DNA from: Actinomyces sp.
GTDB lineage: Bacteria > Actinomycetota > Actinomycetes > Actinomycetales > Actinomycetaceae
Direction: 5' to 3'
DNA length: 64,000 bases
Assembly (NCBI RefSeq): GCF_030530635.1
Contig: NZ_JAUMUL010000010.1
Coordinates: forward strand, 3,408-67,407
Part shown: positions 25,429 to 34,211 of the stretch, piece by piece
Layout of the letters: every line of letters starts with the position of its first letter
How positions within the stretch are numbered: the stretch's first letter is position 1
Made by a program: the position numbers and the translations under genes
Notes under the pieces: generated by a model
Databases searched by the model: none
What the model saw: only the letters and a program-made list of their open reading frames with translations
What the model was told of the DNA's origin: nothing

Positions 25429-26280
25429 TCACAGCCCAGTCTGCGAGCGGATCGTCGACTGGGTGCGGTTCAGGCCGCCGATCGTCTCCTTGCGGAAGCT
25501 GCGGCGAATGACCGGCGGCACCAGCGCGAAGCCGACGACGACCCAGGCCAGCAGCACCCCGAAGCCCAACGCCGGGTGGAAGACGCCACCGATCTCCCAG
25601 GACGGATCACCCACGAGCGCCCACCGGGTCAGATGCCCGGACCAGTAGGTCGGCAGCACCATTTGAATGCCCTGTACCCAGCCCGGCAGGGCGGAGGTCG
25701 GGTAGCAGTAACCGGTCGCTACGAGTGCAATGCAAACCAGAAAGCTCACCATGTAACTGTAAACGCCGCGGATGAACGCGCTGAGGAAGAACCCGAGTGG
25801 TGCGCACGCCAGCGAGGCCAGCGCGGCAATGAGTAGGCAGAGCAGCGCCGTCCCGGTGGTGGGTGTGGCGATAGGGATGAAGAGAACGGCGCCCAGGAGG
25901 ATCATCGCCTGCATGATGAGCACCTGCGCCACGGTGGAGAGCGTCTTGCCGATCGCCCAGGTGAGCGGTCCGTGCGGGAGGATACGCACCCGCAGTAATG
26001 CGCCGCCGATTCGGTCGGTATAGGTCTCCCCGCCGATCTGCATCATGACGAGACTGGCGAAGCCACCGACGCTGCCGGCCGCGAACATCGTGCCGAAGGC
26101 GCTGGAAGACCCGAAACCTTGGAGTGGACCGTCGCTTATCCGGGAGACGACCAATATGGCGGCTACCGCAAACAAGATAGACATAGCTCCGGCTCCCATG
26201 ATGTTCGGGCGCAGGTCACCATAGGCCTGACGCGACGCGGCGCGTAGCACGGATAGGGGCAGGGATCGGGTGGGGCTCAT
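25429..26280 (-). CDS. ABC-2 type permease
   Basis: A 283-residue membrane protein with about six hydrophobic segments and an ABC-2 loop (YTDRIGGALLRVRILPHGPLTWAIGKTL). Its start overlaps the stop of the upstream ATPase by one base, so the two form one transporter. Substrate unknown. Confidence 0.88.
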   Translation of the reverse strand: MSPTRSLPLSVLRAASRQAYGDLRPNIMGAGAMSILFAVAAILVVSRISDGPLQGFGSSSAFGTMFAAGSVGGFASLVMMQIGGETYTDRIGGALLRVRILPHGPLTWAIGKTLSTVAQVLIMQAMILLGAVLFIPIATPTTGTALLCLLIAALASLACAPLGFFLSAFIRGVYSYMVSFLVCIALVATGYCYPTSALPGWVQGIQMVLPTYWSGHLTRWALVGDPSWEIGGVFHPALGFGVLLAWVVVGFALVPPVIRRSFRKETIGGLNRTQSTIRSQTGL

Positions 26281-27200
26281 TACTGGGACTCCTGGATACT
26301 GAGGGTGATTTGGTGGCTGTCACTGCTTGGATCGGTCGGGCCGGTGTCCGTCGACTGGGAAACCAGCGCGAGGTAGGCCTCCTCCAAGGTCGGACGGGTG
26401 ACCGTCAACCCGCTGATCGCGTCCAGATCCAGACGTTGCAGGAAGCGCTCGGGGGCGGAGGTGGCGTGCACGTGGCGCTCGCCGTCCTGCAGCCAGGTCA
26501 CCTCCGCCTTGCGGCCGAGCTTTTCGCGCAACTCGGTGACGGTGCCGTCGGCGATGATCCGGCCCGCCGCCATAATGACCACGCGCGAGGCCAGGCGCTC
26601 GGCCTCGGACAGGTCATGCGTGGTCATCAACACGGTAGCGCGGTCGTCGACGCGCTCCATGAGCAGATCGTGCAGGCGGGCCTTGGAGGCGGGGTCCAGA
26701 CCCGTCGTCGGCTCATCAAGAATCAGCAGCTCCGGGCGCCCCAGCAGCGCCGCCGCGAAATCGAGCGTGCGGCGCTGCCCTCCCGAGAGTCGGGACAGAC
26801 GCGAGTCGGACTTGTCGGCCAGACCTACGGCGTCGAGCACCTCGGCCACCGTGGCCACCCGCACCGTTGTGGTCAGCTGCATGGAACGAATCCACTCCAA
26901 CTGATCCTTGACCCGCCACTTGGCGTGATCGGTCCAGTTCTGCTGCACCAGCCCGATCCGCGCCCAGAAAGCCGCATCCGCGCGGCGCGGATCTGCGCCG
27001 AAGACGCGGACGCTGCCCGAGCGCGGGCGCAGTGAGCCGAGCAGGTTCTCCACCAACGTGGTCTTGCCGACGCCGTTAGGGCCCAACAGGCAGACGACCT
27101 CGCCGGGCTGGACCGTGAGGCTGACGTTGTGCAGCACGGGGTTCTTGCCATAGGCGAAGTCGACGCCCCGGGCGGCGATTATGGGCGGGGCAGCGGACAT
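26280..27200 (-). CDS. ABC transporter ATP-binding protein
   Basis: A 306-residue ATPase with Walker A GPNGVGKTT, signature RLSGGQRRTLDFA, Walker B LLILDEPTTGLD and H-loop MTTHDLSEAERLA; a C-terminal ~60-residue extension follows, as in DrrA-type export ATPases. It heads a minus-strand operon with a permease and an XRE regulator. A nested palindrome lies 16-46 bp upstream of ATG 27200. Confidence 0.9.
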   Translation of the reverse strand: MSAAPPIIAARGVDFAYGKNPVLHNVSLTVQPGEVVCLLGPNGVGKTTLVENLLGSLRPRSGSVRVFGADPRRADAAFWARIGLVQQNWTDHAKWRVKDQLEWIRSMQLTTTVRVATVAEVLDAVGLADKSDSRLSRLSGGQRRTLDFAAALLGRPELLILDEPTTGLDPASKARLHDLLMERVDDRATVLMTTHDLSEAERLASRVVIMAAGRIIADGTVTELREKLGRKAEVTWLQDGERHVHATSAPERFLQRLDLDAISGLTVTRPTLEEAYLALVSQSTDTGPTDPSSDSHQITLSIQESQ

Positions 27201-27215
27201 GGCCGCTCCTTCCTG

Positions 27216-27246
27216 GTAGGTACGCTATCGAATATAGCAGACCTAC
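27216..27246 (-). promoter_or_regulatory. Nested palindromic operator of the ABC-2 operon
   Basis: Outer arms GTAGGT (27216-27221) and ACCTAC (27241-27246) enclose inner arms GCTAT (27224-27228) and ATAGC (27234-27238) around CGAAT, fully symmetric. On the minus strand it contains TATATT and lies just upstream of the ribosome-binding site of the ATPase gene, so it probably overlaps the promoter. A dimeric repressor site is the simplest reading. Confidence 0.55.
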
Positions 27247-27366
27247 TACATATTGCGTCTAACGCTGACGGTCGCTTGGTGCCGAGAGACTCGGGTCCGC
27301 CGCGCACACGCCGTCCACACTGTGACCTGGCGTGGCGGATCGGCGGATTCGCGGTACGGTGTCTCC

Positions 27367-27426
27367 GTGCGCGCGACCTTGGTTCGGGAGCGGAACCTCC
27401 TGCTTAGTCGCCGCGGCGGGGCCTGA
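27367..27426 (+). CDS. leuL: Putative leucine leader peptide of leuA
   Basis: A 19-codon frame from GTG 27367 encodes MRATLVRERNLLLSRRGGA, with three consecutive leucine codons (CTC CTG CTT). It ends 106 bp before leuA. Leader peptides with leucine runs control leuA by ribosome-mediated attenuation in several actinobacteria. It may be leaderless, since a TACGGT box lies six bases before the start. Assignment rests on position, the Leu run and the downstream hairpins. Confidence 0.55.
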   Translation: MRATLVRERNLLLSRRGGA

Positions 27427-27500
27427 ACAGGCCGGCACCCCGACCGCGGCTTACTTTCGCGTAGCCAGCCAACCCCGGCGCGCCGGGCTCCGGCGCCGGG
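27417..27500 (+). promoter_or_regulatory. Possible leuA attenuator hairpins
   Basis: After the leader Leu codons, GGCC (27420-27423) can pair with GGCC (27430-27433) inside a larger GGGG/CCCC arm. CCCGGCGC (27474-27481) pairs perfectly with GCGCCGGG (27493-27500). The second could act as terminator or sequester the region before the leuA ribosome-binding site. No T-run is present. Confidence 0.4.
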
Positions 27501-27532
27501 AGCCAGCACACCGTTCAGGAGAACCCAGACCC

Positions 27533-29311
27533 ATGCGAACCGCCCGCCCCGCCCCGCAGCAGCCCTCCGGCATGCCCTTTTCCAAGTACCGGCCCTTCCT
27601 CGACACCGTGGAGACCTCCCTGCCGGACCGCACCTGGCCGAATAAGCGCATCACCCGCGCGCCCCGCTGGCTCACCACCGACCTGCGCGACGGAAACCAG
27701 TCCCTCATCGAGCCCATGGGGTCCATCGCCAAGCGTGCCGTCTTCGACCTGCTTGTGCGCATGGGCTTCAAGGAGATCGAGGTCGGCTTCCCCGCCGCCT
27801 CCCAGACCGACTACGACTTCGTGCGCTCGCTGGTGGACGATGACGCCATTCCTGCCGACGTCACGATCTCCGTGCTCACCCAGTCCCGTAGCGACCTGAT
27901 CGACCGCACCCTGGACGCCTGCGTCGGCGCCCCACGCGCCACCGTCCACCTGTACAACGCCCTGTCCCCCCTGTTCCGTGAAGTTGTCTTTCGCATGGAT
28001 AGGGATGACATCCGCGAGCTTGCCGTTGACGGAACCCGCCAGGTCATGGCGAGGGCGGAGAAGGTGCTCACCGATGACACCATCTTCGGCTACGAGTACT
28101 CCCCGGAGATCTTCGTGGACACCGAGCGCGAGTACGCACTTGAGGTGTGCGAGGCCGTCATGGGCGTGTGGCAGCCCGAGGACGACCGCGAGATCATCCT
28201 CAACCTGCCGGCCACCGTCGAGCGGGCCACCCCCAATGTCTACGCCGACCAGATCGAATGGATGAGCCGCAACCTCTCCCACCGCGACGCCGTGTGCCTG
28301 TCCATCCACAACCACAACGACCGCGGCTCCGGCATCGCCGCAGCAGAGCTGGGGCTGCTCGCCGGTGCCGACCGCGTGGAGGGCTGCCTGTTCGGCCACG
28401 GCGAGCGCACCGGCAACGTCGACCTGGTCACCCTGGCCCTGAACCTGTTCAGCCAGGGCGTCGACCCCATGCTCGACCTGTCCGACATTGACGAGGTCCG
28501 GCGCGTTGTCGAACACTCCACCCAGATGGACGTGCCCCCGCGCACCCCCTACGCCGGTGAACTCGTCTACACCTCCTTCTCCGGCTCCCACCAGGACGCC
28601 ATCAAGAAGGGCTTCGCAGCGCGCGCCGAAAAGGTTGCCGCGAAGGTAGGCAGCGGCCTGAGCCAAGCCGAGGCCGAGGTGGCCGTGCCCTGGTCCATGC
28701 CCTACCTTCCCATCGACCCCCACGACGTCGGCCGCTCCTACGAGGCCGTGGTGCGAGTGAACTCCCAGTCCGGCAAGGGCGGAGTGTCCTACCTGCTGCG
28801 TACCACCCACAACCTGGACCTGCCCCGCCGCCTGCAGATCGAGTTCTCCAACATCGTTCAGCATCACACCGACACCTACGGCGGCGAGGTGGACGCGGGC
28901 GACCTGTGGTCGATCTTCACCGACGAGTACCTGCCGGCCGCGGCCGCCCCCGGCGTCGACCTGCCCACCTGGGGCCGTTACAGCCTCAAGGGGGCCACGC
29001 TCACCGCCGTCGGCGATGACGAGTCCATCCTCACCGTCACCATCTCCGACGGCGAGGAACGCAAACTGCTCACCGCATCCGGCTCCGGCCCACTCGATGC
29101 CTTCGTCACCGCGCTGGAACAGACCGGTATCCAGGTGCGTATCCTCGACTACGCCGAGCACGCCCTCAGCGAGGGGCGCGATGCGCGCGCAGCCTGTTAC
29201 GTCGAGTGCGAGGTCGGCGGCCAGGTCCTGTGGGGTGTCGGCATCGACTCCTCCATCACCACGGCCTCCTTCAAGGCCGTCATCTCCGCCGTCAACCGCG
29301 CCATGCGCTGA
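27533..29311 (+). CDS. leuA: 2-isopropylmalate synthase
   Basis: A 592-residue LeuA type 2, which condenses acetyl-CoA with 2-ketoisovalerate in the first committed step of leucine synthesis. The TIM-barrel domain has TTDLRDGNQSLIEP and the metal-binding IHNHNDRG; HGERTGNVDLVTLAL is the subdomain signature. The C-terminal LeuA dimer domain (about 440-592) senses leucine. ATG 27533 follows TCAGGAGAA. The open frame continues upstream but lacks family similarity. It is followed closely by recO. Confidence 0.96.
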   Translation: MRTARPAPQQPSGMPFSKYRPFLDTVETSLPDRTWPNKRITRAPRWLTTDLRDGNQSLIEPMGSIAKRAVFDLLVRMGFKEIEVGFPAASQTDYDFVRSLVDDDAIPADVTISVLTQSRSDLIDRTLDACVGAPRATVHLYNALSPLFREVVFRMDRDDIRELAVDGTRQVMARAEKVLTDDTIFGYEYSPEIFVDTEREYALEVCEAVMGVWQPEDDREIILNLPATVERATPNVYADQIEWMSRNLSHRDAVCLSIHNHNDRGSGIAAAELGLLAGADRVEGCLFGHGERTGNVDLVTLALNLFSQGVDPMLDLSDIDEVRRVVEHSTQMDVPPRTPYAGELVYTSFSGSHQDAIKKGFAARAEKVAAKVGSGLSQAEAEVAVPWSMPYLPIDPHDVGRSYEAVVRVNSQSGKGGVSYLLRTTHNLDLPRRLQIEFSNIVQHHTDTYGGEVDAGDLWSIFTDEYLPAAAAPGVDLPTWGRYSLKGATLTAVGDDESILTVTISDGEERKLLTASGSGPLDAFVTALEQTGIQVRILDYAEHALSEGRDARAACYVECEVGGQVLWGVGIDSSITTASFKAVISAVNRAMR

Positions 29312-29322
29312 CGGAGGCGCCG

Positions 29323-30072
29323 TTGGGGGAGAGGCTCTACCGGGACGAGGCCATCGTCCTGCGCACCTACAAGCTGGGTGAAGCCGACCGCATCATCGTC
29401 ATGCTCACCCGTGCCCACGGGCAGGTGCGTGCCGTCGCCAAGGGAGTGCGTCGCACCACCTCCCGCTTCGGCGCACGCCTGGAGCCCTTCTCCATGATCG
29501 ACGTGCAGCTGCACGCCGGGCGGAGCCTGGACGTGGTCACCCAGGTGGAGACCATTGACCCCTTCGGTCGCAACATCGCCGCCGACTACGCCATGTTCAC
29601 CTGCGCCGAGACCATGGCGGAGACGGCGGAACGGCTGACCCAGGATGACGGCGACCTGGGCACCAGCGACTCCCCGCAGCAGTTCCTGCTGCTGTACGGG
29701 GCGCTGTCAGCCCTGGCGCGCCGGCGCCACGCCCCCGGTCTGGTACTCGACTCCTACCTACTGCGGGCCCTCGCCCTGGCCGGCTGGGCACCCTCCTGCT
29801 ACGACTGCGCCCGCTGCGGCGCACCCGGCCCTCACACCGCCTTCCACGTGCAGGCGGGCGGCACTGTCTGTGCCACATGCCGACCCGCCGGCGCCGTCGA
29901 CGTCGAACCCGGCGCCATGGCCCTGCTCGGCGCCCTGCTCTCCGGCAACTGGGAGGTGGCCGACGCCTCGAGCCAGCGCCAGCGCTCCGAGGCCTCCGGC
30001 TGCGTGTCCGCCTACCTGACCTGGCACCTGGAACGGCGCCTGCGCTCCCTCTCCCTCGTAGAAAGGGCATGA
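29323..30072 (+). CDS. recO: DNA repair protein RecO
   Basis: A 249-residue RecO, which loads RecA on SSB-coated DNA in the RecFOR pathway. The OB-fold N-terminus reads YRDEAIVLRTYKLGEADRII; a C-terminal zinc region has CYDCARCG and CATC. TTG 29323 is chosen because GGAGG lies 6 bp upstream and the family N-terminus starts there; the frame stays open farther upstream within leuA. It is probably cotranscribed with uppS, 1 bp downstream. Confidence 0.92.
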   Translation: MGERLYRDEAIVLRTYKLGEADRIIVMLTRAHGQVRAVAKGVRRTTSRFGARLEPFSMIDVQLHAGRSLDVVTQVETIDPFGRNIAADYAMFTCAETMAETAERLTQDDGDLGTSDSPQQFLLLYGALSALARRRHAPGLVLDSYLLRALALAGWAPSCYDCARCGAPGPHTAFHVQAGGTVCATCRPAGAVDVEPGAMALLGALLSGNWEVADASSQRQRSEASGCVSAYLTWHLERRLRSLSLVERA

Positions 30073-30073
30073 C

Positions 30074-30907
30074 ATGGCTGACGCCACTGATTCCGCACCC
30101 GCCGACGGGACCGGCGCTAATCCGTACCCCCTCGACGTCGTCCCCCTCCACCGTGAGGGGCTCACTCCGCCGGCCCTCGATCCGGCAGCAGTGCCAGCGC
30201 ACGTCGCCTGCGTCATGGACGGCAACGGTCGCTGGGCCAATGCCCGCGGCCTGCCCCGCACCGAGGGGCACCGGGTGGGGGAGTCGACCATGATGGATGT
30301 GATCGCCGGCGCCGTCGAGCTGGGCATCAAGGAGCTGAGCGTGTACGCCTTCTCCACCGAGAACTGGAGGCGCTCGCCCGCGGAGGTGCGCTTCCTGATG
30401 GGCTTCACCCGCTCCGTGCTGCGCGCCCAGACCGATGACCTGCTGGCCTGGGGCGTGCGCGTGAACTGGGTGGGGCGCGAGCCGAAGTTGTGGAAGTCGG
30501 TACTCAAGGAGGTGCGCCGCTCCGAGCGCATCACCGCCGACAACGACACCATGGTGCTGAACATGTGCCTGAACTACGGCGGCCGGGCCGAGATTGCCGA
30601 CGCTGCCCGCGCAATCGCCCGCGACGTGGAGGCCGGGCGGCTGCGGGCGGCGTCGATCAGTGAGAAGACCGTGCAGCGCTACCTCTACTCCCCACATATG
30701 CGGGATGTGGACCTGTTCATCCGCACCGGCGGGGAGCAGCGCACCAGCAATTTCCTGATGTGGTCCTCCGCCTACGCGGAGCTGTACTTCTCCGACCTGC
30801 CCTGGCCCGAGTTCGACCGCACCGAGCTGTGGCGCGCCTGCGAGGCCTACGCGCACCGGGAGCGGCGCTTCGGTGGCGCCGTCGACCGGGTGACGTCCGA
30901 GTCCTGA
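30074..30907 (+). CDS. uppS: Isoprenyl transferase (undecaprenyl diphosphate synthase)
   Basis: A 277-residue cis-prenyltransferase that makes the lipid carrier for cell-wall synthesis. The active site is CVMDGNGRWANARGLPRTEGH, the FSTENWRRS segment follows, and RTGGEQRTSNFLMWSSAYAE closes the domain. ATG 30074 lies just after the recO stop. The recO-uppS order is conserved in actinobacteria. Dispersed repeats follow its stop. Confidence 0.95.
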   Translation: MADATDSAPADGTGANPYPLDVVPLHREGLTPPALDPAAVPAHVACVMDGNGRWANARGLPRTEGHRVGESTMMDVIAGAVELGIKELSVYAFSTENWRRSPAEVRFLMGFTRSVLRAQTDDLLAWGVRVNWVGREPKLWKSVLKEVRRSERITADNDTMVLNMCLNYGGRAEIADAARAIARDVEAGRLRAASISEKTVQRYLYSPHMRDVDLFIRTGGEQRTSNFLMWSSAYAELYFSDLPWPEFDRTELWRACEAYAHRERRFGGAVDRVTSES

Positions 30908-30935
30908 CCCCGGCGATGCCACTTCAACCGACCTC

Positions 30936-30981
30936 GGCACGTAAGATCTACCGATCTCGGTGCGTAAGATCTACCGACCTC
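30936..30981 (+). repeat. Dispersed ~23-bp repeat, two clear units
   Basis: Units 30936-30958 and 30959-30981 read GGYRCGTAAGATCTACCGAY followed by CTC; a partial unit precedes them (30915-30935, ending ACCGACCTC). They lie between the convergent uppS and zur genes and match the 15547 units except at about three positions. Confidence 0.8.
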
Positions 30982-31390
30982 GGGAGCAGATGGGACACAG
31001 GCCGAAGAACTCAACCGTGTGCTCCACGTCCGTGTACCCCTGCTCGGCGGAGACCCGGCGGATCCACTCCTCCAGCTCACCGCCGGCCACCTCCACGGTG
31101 CGCCCGCAGGAGCGGCAGACGATGTGATGGTGGTGCCCGGGGCGCTCGCACTCCCGGTACAGGACCTCGCCGTCGGAGCTGCGGATCTGATCCACCTGAC
31201 CGGCTTCCGCCATAGCCGTCAGATTGCGGTATACCGTCGCCAGCCCCACCTTCGTGCCCTCCGCCTGCAGGGCGGCATGAATCTGCTGGGCGGAGCGGAA
31301 TCCGTCGCTGCGGGTCAGTATGTCGGCTACAGCGGCCCGCTGCCAGGTGGAGCGATGCCGCACCGAACCGTCTCCGGCTGTACTGCTCAT
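30971..31390 (-). CDS. zur: Fur-family regulator, probably Zur
   Basis: A 139-residue Fur-type repressor. The winged helix (RSAQQIHAALQAEGTKVGLA then TVYRNLTAMAEAGQVDQI) precedes the metal site with HHHHIVCRSCGRTVEV and CPIC, the structural Zn(Cys)4 pair. It is the last gene of the znuA-znuC-znuB operon, overlapping znuB by 4 bp, so zinc is the likely signal. A Fur-like palindrome covers the znuA promoter. Its 3' end overlaps the dispersed repeat. Confidence 0.9.
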   Translation of the reverse strand: MSSTAGDGSVRHRSTWQRAAVADILTRSDGFRSAQQIHAALQAEGTKVGLATVYRNLTAMAEAGQVDQIRSSDGEVLYRECERPGHHHHIVCRSCGRTVEVAGGELEEWIRRVSAEQGYTDVEHTVEFFGLCPICSRGR

Positions 31391-32304
31391 GCGTGCACCT
31401 CCTGGTCGCTTTGCGCGTCGGCGTGCGCACGGTGTCTGCGTCCGGAGCGGACGGTTCGCACCAGGCCGCCGAGCAGTGCGACTATCGCGTAAGTCCCCAC
31501 CAGAAGCACAACGATCATGGCTCCCGGCGAGGCGGCGAGGAAATAGGTGATCGTCAACCCGGCCACGCAGGCGACCACGCCGATTGCCATCGCCAGATGC
31601 ATAGTACGCCCGAAGGAGTAGGAGACCAGCTGGGCGATCGCTACCGGCACGATCATCACCGCAGACACCAGCAGCGCCCCGACCACCCGCATGGACACCG
31701 ACACGGTCAGTGCCGCCACCACGGCCACCGTGACGTTCAGCGCTCCGGTGGGCAGTCCCATTGACCGGGCGAACTCCTCGTCATGGCACAGGGTGAACAA
31801 GGGGCCGCGCAGCCCGAGCCCGACCGTGAGCACGACGGCGGCCAGCGCCAACGTGAACCAGGTGTCGGAGGCCGAAACGGTCGCAATCGAGCCGAACAGG
31901 TAGCTGGTCAGATTGGTCGTCGTCCCGCCGGCCACCTTAATGAGAATCACGCCTCCGGCGATGCCCCCGTAGAACAGGATCGCCAGGGCCACATCGCCGC
32001 GGGTTCGGCCCCGGGCGCGGATGATCTCGATCAGCACCGCGCCGAGCACGGAGGCGATGATCGCGCCCGGTATGGCCCAGGCGTCGTGAGGCGCTACATT
32101 CGCGGCGGCGCCGGCGATCCAGCCGAGCGCCACGCCGGTCAGGGCTATGTGGCCGATGCCGTCGCCCAGCAATGCCAATCCTCGCTGCACCAGATAGGTG
32201 CCCATCACCGGGGCGGACAGTCCGACCAGCACGGCCACAACGCAGGCCCGCTGCATCAGTGGACTGGCCAGCATCTCGCCCAGGGCAGTGATCAAGTCGT
32301 TCAC
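31387..32304 (-). CDS. znuB: Zinc/manganese ABC transporter permease
   Basis: A 305-residue ABC-3 permease with about eight hydrophobic segments and the family motif GLALLGDGIGHIALTGVALG. Between the ATPase and zur genes, with 4-bp overlaps on both sides. The C-terminus is short and basic with a His (RRHRAHADAQSDQEVHA). Confidence 0.92.
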   Translation of the reverse strand: MNDLITALGEMLASPLMQRACVVAVLVGLSAPVMGTYLVQRGLALLGDGIGHIALTGVALGWIAGAAANVAPHDAWAIPGAIIASVLGAVLIEIIRARGRTRGDVALAILFYGGIAGGVILIKVAGGTTTNLTSYLFGSIATVSASDTWFTLALAAVVLTVGLGLRGPLFTLCHDEEFARSMGLPTGALNVTVAVVAALTVSVSMRVVGALLVSAVMIVPVAIAQLVSYSFGRTMHLAMAIGVVACVAGLTITYFLAASPGAMIVVLLVGTYAIVALLGGLVRTVRSGRRHRAHADAQSDQEVHA

Positions 32305-33185
32305 CGGGGGCCTCCTGCCCGCTGCACGGAGGTGGTCAACACCGGGGCGTGGTGAGCGGTCGGCCCGGTGCTGCCGTGCTCATGCTCGTGCTCACAGTCG
32401 TCAAGGCGGTCGTGGCCGAGTTCATCGTGGCGGGCGTGGTCGTGCGCGAGTTCGTCCTTCAGCCCGTCGAATACCACCCGTCCCTCGCCCAGGACGACCG
32501 TGCGCTCGACGACGTCCTTCAACTCGCCCATCTCGTGCAGCACGGTCAGCAGCGTAAGTCCGCGCTCACGCAACTCGGCCAGGGTGGCGGCCAGGGATTC
32601 CCGCGACGCACGGTCGATGCCGGCCAGGGGCTCATCCAGCAGTAGCAGTTCGGGGGAGCGCACCAGCGCTCGGGCGATGAGCACCCGCTGGGACTGGCCG
32701 CCGGAGAAGACCTGCACATGGTCCCGGGCCCGGTCGGCCAGTCCTACCGCGTCCAGCGCCTCCAGTGCCCGGCGTCGGGCGCCTGGGCCCCGATCGGCGA
32801 AGGGACGCCCCGGGCTGAGCAGTCCCGAGCGGACCACTTCCAGCGCGGTGGCCGGCACGCCCGAGGACGCGCCCACCCGCTGTGGCACGTAGCCGACCCG
32901 GCCCCAGGGCACCAGGCGTCGCTGCTGGACGTCCTGGCCGAACAGACGCACCTGGCCGGTGCGCGCCGGTACCAGCCCCAGGATCGTCTTGACCAGGGTT
33001 GACTTGCCCGACCCGTTGGCACCCAGCAGTGCGACCGACTCGCCCGCGGTGACAGTGAAGTCGACACCGTCGAGGATCAGGGTCGAGCCCAGAACGACGC
33101 AGGCGTCGCAGACCTCAATCGGTGGAGCGGGACGGCGCACGGCGGCGGGTGTGAAGGTGGGAGTCAACGAAGTCCTTCCGCTCAT
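32301..33185 (-). CDS. znuC: Zinc/manganese ABC transporter ATP-binding protein
   Basis: A 294-residue ATPase: Walker A GANGSGKST, signature VFSGGQSQRVLIA, Walker B LLLLDEPLAGID, H-loop VLHEMGELKD. ATG 33185 is chosen over the longer open frame, which continues back through znuA in shadow composition. The C-terminus is unusually His/Asp-rich (HDHARHDELGHDRL and CEHEHEHG), a probable metal-binding tail. It energises uptake through ZnuB. Confidence 0.92.
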   Translation of the reverse strand: MSGRTSLTPTFTPAAVRRPAPPIEVCDACVVLGSTLILDGVDFTVTAGESVALLGANGSGKSTLVKTILGLVPARTGQVRLFGQDVQQRRLVPWGRVGYVPQRVGASSGVPATALEVVRSGLLSPGRPFADRGPGARRRALEALDAVGLADRARDHVQVFSGGQSQRVLIARALVRSPELLLLDEPLAGIDRASRESLAATLAELRERGLTLLTVLHEMGELKDVVERTVVLGEGRVVFDGLKDELAHDHARHDELGHDRLDDCEHEHEHGSTGPTAHHAPVLTTSVQRAGGPR

Positions 33186-33199
33186 GACGGCAGCCGTGA

Positions 33200-34174
33200 T
33201 CACTTGCAGGATAGCGCGGTACGCAGCTCTTGCAGGTTGGTGGCCATGGCGTCGGCGTAGTCGCCGGTTTCGGGTGCAGACTCGATCGGGTTGAGCACCG
33301 CCGTTTTGGCGCCGGTCTCCGACGCCAGTGCTTCGGCCGTCTTGGGGGAGACGAGGTCCTCGGTGAAGATCGTCGTCGTCCCGGTCTCCTGAACGATCTT
33401 CTTCACGGCGGCCAGTTCTGCGGGACTGGGCTCGGACTCGGGGTCGACGCCGGAGATGGAGGCCTGGGTCAGTCCGTACCGGTCGGCCAGGTAGCCGAAG
33501 GCTGCATGGGAGGCGACGAAGGTGGTGCGCTCGCACTGTGACAGGCCCGTGGAGTAGTCGGAGTCCAGACCGTCGAGGGTCTTGGTGAGGGAGGCGAGGT
33601 TCGCCTCGAACTCCTTCGTGTGGTCGGGATCCTTCTGAGCCAGGGCGGTCTTGATAGCCTGTGCGGCGGCACGCATCCGGACCGGGTCGAGCCAGAAGTG
33701 CGGGTCGGTAGCGGAGGCCTCATCCGCGTGCTCGTCGTGATCCGCGTGAGTCTCGTCCGCGTGCTCGTCGTCATGGTTGTGTTCGGCGCCTTCGTGTCGG
33801 GTGAGGCCGACGGCCTCCGACAGGTCCAGGACGGTGGGGCCGGACACCTCGCTCAGGGCGTCATCCAGAGACGGCTGGAACCCGGGAACGTAGGCGACCA
33901 GGTCGGTTCCGGACAGGGCGGTGACGTCCTTGGGGGAGAGCTCGTAGTCGTGCGGCTCCACGTTGGTGGGTGTGACGGAGGTGACGTCTACGTGCTCGCC
34001 GCCGATGGCCTGGGCCAAGTACTGGATCGGGTAGAAGGAGGCGGCCACGGACAGGCCGTTCCCGCCGGCGGCATCGGACCCGGCGGAGCAGGCGGTCAAT
34101 GGCACGCAGGCCAGCCCGAGCGCTCCGGCGGAGACAATGGCGAGCGCGCGGCGGGACCGGGAGAAGAAGTTCAT
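33200..34174 (-). CDS. znuA: Zinc-binding lipoprotein ZnuA
   Basis: A 324-residue cluster A-I substrate-binding lipoprotein. A basic signal region leads to the lipobox LTAC, so it is anchored to the outer face of the membrane. The metal ligands are in the TPTNVEPHDYELSP and DPHFWLDP motifs, and a His/Asp/Glu loop (HNHDDEHADETHADHDEHAD) lies between them, typical of zinc-specific members. ATG 34174 is preferred to ATG 34189: the predicted -10 ends 7 bases upstream of it, suggesting a leaderless message. Confidence 0.9.
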   Translation of the reverse strand: MNFFSRSRRALAIVSAGALGLACVPLTACSAGSDAAGGNGLSVAASFYPIQYLAQAIGGEHVDVTSVTPTNVEPHDYELSPKDVTALSGTDLVAYVPGFQPSLDDALSEVSGPTVLDLSEAVGLTRHEGAEHNHDDEHADETHADHDEHADEASATDPHFWLDPVRMRAAAQAIKTALAQKDPDHTKEFEANLASLTKTLDGLDSDYSTGLSQCERTTFVASHAAFGYLADRYGLTQASISGVDPESEPSPAELAAVKKIVQETGTTTIFTEDLVSPKTAEALASETGAKTAVLNPIESAPETGDYADAMATNLQELRTALSCK

Positions 34175-34211
34175 GGGAACCATTCTCATCTTGTCGTGGA
34201 CGGCTCGTCAA
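34173..34211 (-). promoter_or_regulatory. znu promoter with Zur-like operator
   Basis: On the minus strand TTGACG (34206-34211), an 18-nt spacer and GAGAAT (34182-34187) form a promoter. The near-perfect palindrome ATGAGAA-TGG-TTCCCAT (34173-34189, one mismatch) covers the -10 and the start. It resembles Fur/Zur boxes, and the operon carries its own Fur-family gene. Confidence 0.6.
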
